This document shows, one piece after another, positions 1 to 5,147 of a stretch of DNA of 5,147 nt (positions within the stretch are counted from its first letter, which is position 1; each line of letters opens with the position of its first letter). The notes below the pieces were generated by a model, which saw only the letters and a list, made by a program, of their open reading frames with translations, ran no database searches and had not been told where the DNA came from. A program made the translations under genes and the position numbers. The stretch spans positions 1 to 5,147 of the forward strand of contig CANRLA010000087.1 of NCBI GenBank assembly GCA_947631315.1, read 5' to 3'. The DNA is from an uncultured Clostridia bacterium. Lineage in GTDB: Bacteria > Bacillota > Clostridia > TANB77 > CAG-508.

Positions 1-6
1 TATAAT
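1..6 (+). promoter_or_regulatory. -10 box of the promoter for the AbiF-linked RNA
   Basis: The first six bases are a perfect TATAAT. A -10 box here predicts transcription starting near 12-14, immediately before the first hairpin at 15, which is the spacing expected if the hairpin RNA is the primary transcript. The -35 box would lie upstream of the window and cannot be seen. No other promoter is visible between here and the abiF start, so the same promoter probably feeds abiF by read-through of the terminator at 56-90. Confidence 0.7.
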
Positions 7-12
7 AGATCA

Positions 13-83
13 GTACTTCAGAAAACCTACGGGACTGAAGTCGGAAATGGATTGTACCTCGGGGAGCCTAAGGGTCCGAGGTC
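13..83 (+). repeat. Tandem direct repeat of two 30-nt hairpin units
   Basis: Unit 1 is 13-42 and unit 2 is 54-83, separated by an 11-nt spacer (43-53, GGAAATGGATT), giving a 41-nt period. An ungapped alignment matches at 21 of 30 positions, including the GTAC start, the CCTAnGGG loop core and the final GTC. Four of the nine differences form two compensatory pairs that keep the stem: T17-A39 becomes C58-G80, and A20-T36 becomes G61-C77. This indicates that the units are duplicates maintained for RNA structure. Confidence 0.8.
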
Positions 84-90
84 TTTTTTT
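56..90 (+). terminator. Intrinsic terminator formed by the second hairpin
   Basis: A 7-bp stem with five G-C pairs (56-62 with 76-82) is followed after one base by seven T residues (84-90), the classic form of a Rho-independent terminator. It ends the small RNA and lies upstream of the abiF ribosome binding site, so the small RNA should be made in excess over abiF mRNA. The layout matches RNA-antitoxin operons in which a terminator sits between RNA repeats and toxin gene. Confidence 0.85.
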
Positions 91-97
91 ATCATAC

Positions 98-112
98 AGG
101 AGGAAAATATTG
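98..112 (+). promoter_or_regulatory. Ribosome binding site that fixes the TTG start of abiF
   Basis: A perfect AGGAGG (98-103) lies six bases before a TTG codon at 110-112, at optimal spacing. The only in-frame ATG upstream (47) has no Shine-Dalgarno sequence, and starting there would translate through the RNA hairpin and terminator. TTG 110 is therefore the start. The codons that follow give the N-terminal T-x-x-E-Q-I-x-L-L pattern usual for Abi_2 proteins. Confidence 0.85.
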
Positions 113-1039
113 GAAAAAACATTTAAAACAATAGATGAACAAATAGAATTATTACAAAATAAAAATTTATACATTGAAGACAAAGAAATTGCAAAAGAAA
201 TATTATTAAAGAACAACTATTACTATTTAATCAATGGGTATAAAGATTTATTTTTAAATAAAAACAGTAAAACAGAATCATTTCATAACGGAACAACTTT
301 AGAAGAAGTTTATAGTTTATATGAATTTGACAGAAAAATAAAAATTATATTTTTAGAATATATATTATTAATTGAAAGAAAAATTGATACTTATATAGCC
401 TATGAATTCTCAAAAAATTATGGTCATAAAAATTATTTAATTCTAGAAAATTTTAATAATATCAGAAAAAACAAAGAATTAATTAATAAGTTTTTAAATG
501 ATATTAATAGTGAAATTTCCCATCAGTACAAAAATTCAAATAAAATGATTACTCATTATTTAGATACATATAAATATATACCTCTATGGGTATTAATGAG
601 AATATTATCTTTTGGAAAAGTTTCAAAATTTTATAGTTTTATGAAGCAAAAGGAACAAAACATTATAGCTAAAAAGTTCAATATTAGAAGTGAAACTTTG
701 AAAACATATCTAATGAATTTAGGTAATGTACGAAATATATGCGCTCATGATGAAAAACTATATGATATTATATTAACTAAAAGAATAGGTATTACAGAAT
801 ATCATAGAAAAATGAAACTAATAGATGAAAAAGTGAAAATGGTTTATGCTACAAGAGATTTATTTTCAATAGTTATTGCTTTGAAATTATTATTGGAAGA
901 GGAACAATTTAGAGAATTTTATACTAAAATAATAAAAAGTATTAATATGTTAGAAAAAGAATTAAAAACAATATCGATTGATAATGTTTTATATAAAATG
1001 GGATTTCCTAAAAATTATAAAAAACTGATAAAAATGTAA
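110..1039 (+). CDS. abiF: AbiF/AbiD-like Abi_2 family protein with HEPN RNase motif
   Basis: The protein has 309 aa from TTG 110, a normal length for the family. Abi_2 hallmarks appear in order: an N-terminal TIDEQIELLQ stretch followed by an NNYYYLINGY segment, YEFDRK (71-76), an ERKI helix (89-92), PLW (158-160) leading into SFGKVSK (167-173), and RNICAH (208-213). The last fits the R-x4-H active-site motif of HEPN ribonucleases. There is no signal peptide or clear membrane segment, so it is probably cytoplasmic. Family members act in abortive phage infection, presumably by cutting RNA; the target here is unknown. The structured RNA upstream suggests an RNA-controlled toxin or defence module. 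The gene is visibly more A+T-rich than the genes downstream, which fits horizontal acquisition. The family assignment is firm; the toxin role is inferred. Confidence 0.92.
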   Translation: MEKTFKTIDEQIELLQNKNLYIEDKEIAKEILLKNNYYYLINGYKDLFLNKNSKTESFHNGTTLEEVYSLYEFDRKIKIIFLEYILLIERKIDTYIAYEFSKNYGHKNYLILENFNNIRKNKELINKFLNDINSEISHQYKNSNKMITHYLDTYKYIPLWVLMRILSFGKVSKFYSFMKQKEQNIIAKKFNIRSETLKTYLMNLGNVRNICAHDEKLYDIILTKRIGITEYHRKMKLIDEKVKMVYATRDLFSIVIALKLLLEEEQFREFYTKIIKSINMLEKELKTISIDNVLYKMGFPKNYKKLIKM

Positions 1040-1070
1040 TGAAAAAAATGAAAAAATTTTTTTAATACTA

Positions 1071-1099
1071 TTGCATTTTATAAAAATAGGTAGTATAAT
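1071..1099 (+). promoter_or_regulatory. Sigma-A-type promoter of the ctsR operon
   Basis: TTGCAT (1071-1076) and TATAAT (1094-1099) are separated by exactly 17 bp, predicting a start near 1106 and an 83-nt leader before ctsR. The run A6T7 (1051-1063) with flanking A/T sits where an UP element would lie (about 1047-1068) and may strengthen the promoter. The CtsR operator begins at the predicted start point, so bound repressor would block RNA polymerase. Confidence 0.82.
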
Positions 1100-1105
1100 A
1101 ATAAA

Positions 1106-1128
1106 AGTCAAAGAAAGTCAAAGTCAAA
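1106..1128 (+). promoter_or_regulatory. CtsR operator with an extra overlapping heptad
   Basis: Two direct AGTCAAA heptads (1106-1112 and 1116-1122) separated by GAA match the known CtsR box, a tandem A/G-GTCAAA repeat with a 3-bp spacer. A third AGTCAAA (1122-1128) shares one base with the second. The site covers roughly +1 to +23 of the predicted transcript. It implies autoregulation of ctsR-mcsA-mcsB-clpC by CtsR under non-stress conditions and release during heat or protein stress. Confidence 0.9.
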
Positions 1129-1188
1129 AAAATACTAATAAGGATATAAGTAAAAAATCATAAACACACATAAAAAGGAGATGAAAAG

Positions 1189-1633
1189 GTGAGAATATCA
1201 GATATAATAGAAAATTTTATAAAAGATATGCTAGAAAATGACAAACAAGCAATAATACAAAGAAATGATTTAGCTGAACAATTCAACTGCGTACCATCTC
1301 AAATAAATTACGTAATATCAACTAGATTTACACCAATTCAAGGCTATTATGTAGAAAGTCAAAGAGGAGGTCGGAGGCTATATTAAAATAAAAAAGGTAA
1401 ATTTAACACAAAGTGATTATTTAATGCACATAATCACAAGCATTGGTAATACTATAAGTGCAAAAGAGGTTGATATATTTGTAAATAATTTTTTAGACTA
1501 TGGAGTAATAGATGAAAAAATAGCAAAACTCCTAAAAGGGGCTACAAATGATAAAGTATTAGGGTCTTTAAAAAATGAAAAAGACGAATTAAGAGCAAAA
1601 ATATTTAAAAGTATGCTCATAAATTTAGTTTAA
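1189..1633 (+). pseudogene. ctsR: ctsR, class III heat-shock repressor, frameshifted
   Basis: CtsR is the winged-helix repressor of clp genes. The start is GTG 1189, eight bases after AAGGAG (1175-1180). Frame 1 reads the N-terminal DNA-binding domain, with the diagnostic CVPSQINYVISTRFT and YYVESQRGG segments, then shifts into RRLY and stops at TAA 1384-1386 (65 aa). From 1373 the next frame continues without a break as GGYIKIKKVN and through the C-terminal dimerisation/McsB-responsive domain, ending ELRAKIFKSMLINLV at stop 1631-1633. Removing one base (T1371 or C1372) restores RGGGGYIKI and a 147-aa protein, close to the usual 150-155. The lesion lies in the glycine-rich wing loop known to sense heat. 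The 3' part has no good ribosome site of its own. If real, the operon should be derepressed; a sequencing error or recoding remains possible. Confidence 0.88.
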
Positions 1634-1648
1634 AGGAGGGTAATTATT

Positions 1649-2179
1649 ATGTTGTGTCAAAATTGTGAGAAAAACGAAGCAAATATTAGATATACACAGA
1701 TAATTAATGGAGTTAAAAAGGAGATAGCCTTGTGCTCTGACTGTGCTAGAAAACTTGGAATAGATGATTTAAGAATGCCAATTAATTTTAATAGTTTCTT
1801 AGGAGATTTCTTTAATGATTATGCAGAAACAGAATTTCTACCAATGCTACAAACTACTGAATTAAAGTGCAAAACTTGTGGAATGACTTATAATGATTTT
1901 ATCAATACTGGAGTTTTTGGTTGTAGTAATTGTTATGATGTTTTTTCAAATCCAATAGATTCTCTTTTAAAAAATCTTCATGGAACTTCAAAACATATAG
2001 GACGAGGTCCAAAGGGAAAAGCAGAAAAATTGAATGTAGAAAATGTAGATAACAAAAAGGAAGAAAAGAAGACAGAAAGTAAAAAAGAAATGCTTGAAAG
2101 AGATTTAGAAAAAGCCATTAAAGAAGAAAGATATGAAGACGCTGCAAAAATAAGAGATGAGTTAAAGGAGATGAAATAA
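1649..2179 (+). CDS. mcsA: McsA, zinc-finger activator of McsB arginine kinase
   Basis: The protein has 176 aa, normal for the family. AAAGGAGG (1632-1639) overlaps the ctsR stop and sits nine bases before ATG 1649. Four CxxC pairs form two zinc-binding modules: C3/C6 with C29/C32, and C74/C77 with C92/C95. A charged Lys/Glu-rich linker follows, then a C-terminal UVR motif (about 146-176, LEKAIKEERYEDAAKIRDEL), the same type of motif as in UvrB and in the ClpC middle domain. In characterised Bacillota, McsA binds and activates McsB and helps remove CtsR from DNA during stress. The gene lies between ctsR and mcsB and its stop is only two bases from the mcsB start, indicating tight co-expression and translational coupling. 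All key cysteines are present, so it looks functional. Confidence 0.96.
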   Translation: MLCQNCEKNEANIRYTQIINGVKKEIALCSDCARKLGIDDLRMPINFNSFLGDFFNDYAETEFLPMLQTTELKCKTCGMTYNDFINTGVFGCSNCYDVFSNPIDSLLKNLHGTSKHIGRGPKGKAEKLNVENVDNKKEEKKTESKKEMLERDLEKAIKEERYEDAAKIRDELKEMK

Positions 2180-2181
2180 TA

Positions 2182-3195
2182 ATGAATTGGTATTTACAAA
2201 ATGGAAAAGATTCAGATGTAATTATAAGTTCAAGAGTCAGGCTTTCAAGAAATATAGAAGGTATCCCATTTGTATCAAAATGTAAAACAGAAGAACTAAA
2301 GACTGTTTATAAGAAAATGAAAGAGATTGTTCCACTAATTGGATATGGATTGAAATTTATTAGCTTAAAAGATTTGAATGATTTAAATAGAGAAGCCTTA
2401 GTAGAAAAGAATCTGATAAGTGCTGAATTTGCTAAGTCTAAAAATCCATTTAGTGCAATAATTATAAATGATGAAGAAAATATTTGTATAACAATTAATG
2501 AAGAAGACCATATAAAATTGCAAGTATTTAGCTCAGGCCTTGAGTTAGAGAATTTGATGAATTTAGCAATGGAAATAGATCAAAAATTAGAAGAACTTAT
2601 TCCATATAGCTTCCATAAAAAATATGGATACTTAACAGCTTGCCCTACAAATGTTGGAACAGGACTTAAAGTATCAGTATTTACTCATCTTCCAGCTCTT
2701 ACTATTACAGGAAATATAAGAAGATTTTTAAGTGCTATAAATAATTTAGGAATGAGTATAAAAGGAGTTTATGGAGATAGTTCAAAGGCAGAAGGAGATA
2801 TTTATCAAATCTCAAATAATCAAACAATAGGAATTACAGAAAAGGAGATTACTAAAAATTTAAAATTAATTTCACAAAAAGTTTTAGAACAAGAAAAAAT
2901 GGCAAGAAAATATTTAACTAAAAAGGGCATAGATTTAGAGGACAAGCTATACAGAGATTTTGGAGTACTTTCTAATGCAAAAAAAATATCAGAAGAGGAA
3001 GCAAGAGAATTAATTTCAAATGTTAAGCTTGGAACTGATTTAGGAATAATTAGTGAGTTAAATGATACAAAAATATCTGAACTGATGCTTTATACAAAGC
3101 CAGCAAGTCTTAGCCTAAGAGTAGGTAAAAAACTTTCTGTATATGAACAAGAAATAGAAAGAGCAAATGTTATTAAACAAATTTTATCAGAATAG
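2182..3195 (+). CDS. mcsB: McsB, protein arginine kinase
   Basis: The 337-aa enzyme has the phosphagen-kinase fold and phosphorylates arginine residues on proteins, marking them for ClpC-ClpP degradation; CtsR is a known substrate. Visible motifs are SSRVRLSRN (16-24, nucleotide binding), EEDHIKLQ (107-114), CPTNVGTGLK (154-163) with the conserved catalytic cysteine C154, and a GVYGDSSKAEGDIYQISN segment (195-212) typical of the kinase core. The C-terminal VGKKLSVYEQEIERANVI stretch matches the family end, so the protein is complete, though slightly shorter than the roughly 360-aa Bacillus form. ATG 2182 follows AAAGGAG (2164-2170), which lies inside mcsA, at a rather long 11-base spacing. 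Start and stop distances imply coupling to mcsA. No active-site residue appears lost. Confidence 0.97.
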   Translation: MNWYLQNGKDSDVIISSRVRLSRNIEGIPFVSKCKTEELKTVYKKMKEIVPLIGYGLKFISLKDLNDLNREALVEKNLISAEFAKSKNPFSAIIINDEENICITINEEDHIKLQVFSSGLELENLMNLAMEIDQKLEELIPYSFHKKYGYLTACPTNVGTGLKVSVFTHLPALTITGNIRRFLSAINNLGMSIKGVYGDSSKAEGDIYQISNNQTIGITEKEITKNLKLISQKVLEQEKMARKYLTKKGIDLEDKLYRDFGVLSNAKKISEEEARELISNVKLGTDLGIISELNDTKISELMLYTKPASLSLRVGKKLSVYEQEIERANVIKQILSE

Positions 3196-3300
3196 CTTAA
3201 ACATTTTAAATCTTATATCGAGAAATTTTAAGATGCCTAATAAATTTAATATTGAAAATAGAATGTTAATAAGCAGATTTAGAAAAAAGGAGGAATAAAT

Positions 3301-5147
3301 ATGTATTATAAATTTACTGCAAGAGCTGAAAAAGCTTTAGAGTTAGCGCAAGAATTAGCCATGGAACTAGGACACGATTACATTGGATCAGAACATATTT
3401 TATATGGGTTAGCAGAAGAAGGAACTGGTGTTGCAAGTAAAGTTTTAGAAATTCAAAATGTACACTCTGAAAATATAAAGCAAGAAATAGAAGAAATATT
3501 AGGAACTGAAGAACCAATAGATGATCCTGAGATAGTAGGTTTTACTCCGAGAAGCAAGAAAGTAATAGAAAATGCTTTTATTGAAGCAAGAAGAGCAAAT
3601 AGCGAAAATATTGGAACAGAGCATATTTTAATAGGTATATTAAGAGAAGGAGACAGTGTTGCAGCAAGAATTTTACTAGAATTAAATATAAACCCACAAA
3701 CGCTTTATAACGATATAATAAAAATTATAAATGAAGAGGAAGAACAAAAAAATGCTTCTACAAAAACTGAAACTCGCACAAGTTTTAATCAAACTCCTAC
3801 ATTAAATCAATATGGTACAGATTTAACAAAAAGGGCAGAAGAAGGTAAATTAGATCCTGTTATAGGCAGAGAAAACGAAATTCAAAGATTAATACAGATT
3901 TTATCAAGAAGAACAAAAAATAATCCTTGCCTTTTAGGAGAACCGGGTGTTGGTAAAACTGCTGTAGTTGAAGGTTTAGCAGAAAAAATTATATCAGGTG
4001 ATGTGCCTGAACTTTTAAAAGGAAAAAGAGTTGTAAGTATTGATATTTCAAGTATGGTAGCAGGTGCAAAATATAGAGGAGACTTTGAAGAAAGAATAAA
4101 AAAAGCATTAAAAGAAGTACAAAAAGTTAAAGACGTAATTTTATTTATAGATGAAATACACACCATAGTAGGAGCTGGTTCTGCAGAAGGTGCAGTTGAT
4201 GCAGCAAATATTTTAAAACCTCTTTTAGCAAGAGGTGAGATTCAATTAATTGGTGCAACAACTCTAAAAGAATATATGAAATATATAGAAAAAGATGCTG
4301 CATTAGAAAGAAGATTTAGCAAAGTAACAGTAGAAGAACCATCTGAAGAAGATACAATAAAAATTTTAAATGGTTTAAGAGATAAGTATGAAGCACATCA
4401 TAATGTTAAAATTACTGATGAAGCAATAAAAGCATCAGTAGAACTATCATCAAGATATATAAATGATAGATTTTTACCTGATAAAGCAGTTGATTTAATG
4501 GACGAAGCGGCATCTAAAGTAAAGATGAGAAATTATACAGAACCGGATTCTTTAAGAAAAATAAAGGAAGAAATAGAAAAAGTTGACAAAGAAAAAGAGG
4601 ATGCAATAAGAGTACAAGATTTTGAAAAAGCTGCAAAACTAAGAGATGAAGCAAAAGTGAAAAAATCTGAATATGAAAAAAGTAAAAAAGAATGGGAAAA
4701 TACAAATTCAAAAGAAGTTAGAAATCTAACCTATGACGATATAGCAGATGTTGTTGCATCATGGACAGGAATACCAGTATCTAAAGTTTCTGAAAGTGAA
4801 AGCACAAAATTAAAAAATCTAGAAGAAAATTTGCATAAAAGAGTAATTGGACAAGAAGAAGCTGTATCAGCAGTAGCTCGTGCAATTAAAAGAAGTAGAA
4901 TGGGATTAAAAGACGCAAATAAACCAATAGGTTCATTTCTATTCTTAGGACCAACAGGTGTTGGAAAAACCGAACTTTCTAAAGCGTTAGCAGAAAGTTT
5001 ATTTGGAACAGAAGATGCAATGATAAGAATTGATATGTCTGAATATATGGAGTCACATTCAACCGCAAAATTAATAGGTGCTCCTCCAGGATATGTTGGT
5101 TATGATGAAGCGGGACAACTTACAGAAAAAGTAAGAAGAAAACCATA
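3301..5147 (+). CDS. clpC: ClpC, AAA+ unfoldase of the ClpCP protease (3' end cut off)
   Basis: 615 codons are visible without a stop before the window ends; the full protein is normally about 810-820 aa. ATG 3301 lies seven bases after AAAGGAGG (3286-3293). Two Clp_N repeats (about 5-48 and 81-129) bind adaptors and, in known ClpC, phospho-arginine. The first AAA+ module has Walker A GEPGVGKT (213-220), pore loop KYRG (257-260), Walker B LFIDE (281-285) and arginine finger ALERRF (334-339). The coiled middle domain (about 417-466) carries a UVR-like EKAAKLRDE and marks this as ClpC rather than ClpB or ClpE. The second module shows Walker A GPTGVGKT (550-557) and pore loop GYVG (597-600) before the cut. 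ClpC unfolds McsB-marked proteins for ClpP. The 105-bp gap after mcsB holds no clear promoter, terminator or CtsR box, so clpC is probably transcribed with the operon. Confidence 0.97.
   Translation, partial: MYYKFTARAEKALELAQELAMELGHDYIGSEHILYGLAEEGTGVASKVLEIQNVHSENIKQEIEEILGTEEPIDDPEIVGFTPRSKKVIENAFIEARRANSENIGTEHILIGILREGDSVAARILLELNINPQTLYNDIIKIINEEEEQKNASTKTETRTSFNQTPTLNQYGTDLTKRAEEGKLDPVIGRENEIQRLIQILSRRTKNNPCLLGEPGVGKTAVVEGLAEKIISGDVPELLKGKRVVSIDISSMVAGAKYRGDFEERIKKALKEVQKVKDVILFIDEIHTIVGAGSAEGAVDAANILKPLLARGEIQLIGATTLKEYMKYIEKDAALERRFSKVTVEEPSEEDTIKILNGLRDKYEAHHNVKITDEAIKASVELSSRYINDRFLPDKAVDLMDEAASKVKMRNYTEPDSLRKIKEEIEKVDKEKEDAIRVQDFEKAAKLRDEAKVKKSEYEKSKKEWENTNSKEVRNLTYDDIADVVASWTGIPVSKVSESESTKLKNLEENLHKRVIGQEEAVSAVARAIKRSRMGLKDANKPIGSFLFLGPTGVGKTELSKALAESLFGTEDAMIRIDMSEYMESHSTAKLIGAPPGYVGYDEAGQLTEKVRRKP

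Larger units (their letters stand above)
13..90 (+). ncRNA. AbiF-associated structured small RNA, two hairpins
   Basis: This is a predicted small RNA of about 78 nt, from the start implied by the TATAAT box to the end of a T run. Hairpin 1 pairs 15-21 (ACTTCAG) with 35-41 (CTGAAGT), and hairpin 2 pairs 56-62 (ACCTCGG) with 76-82 (CCGAGGT). Each is a perfect 7-bp stem with a 13-nt loop. Inside each loop a CC/GG helix can close a four-base YNMG-type loop, UACG at 28-31 and UAAG at 69-72, leaving a 4-nt/1-nt asymmetric internal loop. A conserved RNA family (the abiF RNA motif) is known upstream of Abi_2 genes, and position and structure suggest this is a member, though I could not compare it with the covariance model. 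By analogy with RNA antitoxins it may bind and restrain the AbiF protein; that role is inferred. Confidence 0.82.

Noticed and set aside
43..53. Spacer between the hairpins acting as a guide: 45-53 is the reverse complement of 2443-2451 in mcsB
   Set aside because: Nine bases of AT-rich complementarity in a 5-kb window can easily arise by chance, and the target lies mid-gene with no sign of meaning.
13..83. A CRISPR array
   Set aside because: There are only two diverged repeats and one 11-nt spacer, far below CRISPR spacer length. The second repeat is a terminator. The resemblance is structural only.
57..103. Sequestration of the abiF ribosome site by CCTC (57-60) pairing with GAGG (100-103)
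   Set aside because: It offers only four base pairs and competes with a perfect 7-bp terminator stem that uses the same bases.
47..109. In-frame ATG at 47 as the abiF start
   Set aside because: It has no Shine-Dalgarno sequence, lies inside the structured RNA, and would add 21 residues encoded by the hairpin and terminator. TTG 110 has an ideal AGGAGG and begins at the usual Abi_2 N-terminus.
1051..1063. A6T7 run as a terminator for abiF
   Set aside because: It is a pure A/T palindrome without loop or GC stem, and its place upstream of -35 fits an UP element better.
1181..1192. Mini-ORF ATG AAA AGG TGA overlapping the ctsR start
   Set aside because: The Shine-Dalgarno sequence directly touches this ATG, leaving no spacer, and the spacing fits GTG 1189 instead.
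1424..1633. The 3' part of ctsR as an independent small gene starting at ATG 1424
   Set aside because: There is no ribosome binding site before 1424, and homology to CtsR runs upstream without a break to 1373, directly joining the 5' part.
3196..3300. A separate clpC promoter or terminator in the mcsB-clpC gap
   Set aside because: A TTGAAA at 3252-3257 has no acceptable -10 box at 16-18 bp, there is no CtsR heptad, and the inverted repeats are only weak AT-rich ones.
3314..4711. Minus-strand open frames across clpC, and one at 10-216
   Set aside because: They are shadows opposite a conserved gene or opposite abiF, with low-complexity Leu/Phe-rich translations and no recognisable domains.

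Overview
This is a low-G+C window that looks like Bacillota, most likely Clostridia. The evidence is AT-rich coding sequence, strong AGGAGG-type ribosome binding sites, and the gene order ctsR-mcsA-mcsB-clpC. All genes are on the + strand. No species can be named from the sequence alone.

Positions 1-1039 hold a compact AbiF-type module. A TATAAT -10 box sits at the very left edge, with its -35 outside the window. It is followed by a small structured RNA of about 78 nt (about 13-90) ending in an intrinsic terminator. Next comes a 309-aa Abi_2/AbiF family protein with an intact HEPN RNase-type motif (R208-x4-H213), starting at TTG 110. The RNA consists of two homologous 30-nt hairpin units, 41 nt apart. 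They differ by compensatory stem changes, and the second unit doubles as the terminator. The order RNA repeats, terminator, RNase-like gene resembles RNA-antitoxin/toxin modules. AbiF-family proteins have also been discussed as relatives of the Cas13 ancestor. This is the most interesting part of the window.

Positions 1040-1188 hold the promoter (TTGCAT, 17 bp, TATAAT) and a near-perfect CtsR operator over the predicted start of the class III heat-shock operon. No convincing terminator separates it from abiF.

Positions 1189-5147 hold that operon: ctsR (repressor), mcsA (zinc-finger activator), mcsB (protein arginine kinase) and clpC (AAA+ unfoldase, cut by the right edge after 615 codons). 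In the known system CtsR represses the operon. McsB, activated by McsA, marks proteins with phospho-arginine, and ClpC delivers them to ClpP. Here ctsR carries a one-base insertion at 1371/1372, inside the glycine codons of its heat-sensing wing loop, so the repressor is split into two frames. It is either a real loss-of-function mutation, a sequencing error, or (less likely) a recoding site. The other three genes look intact as far as they are visible.
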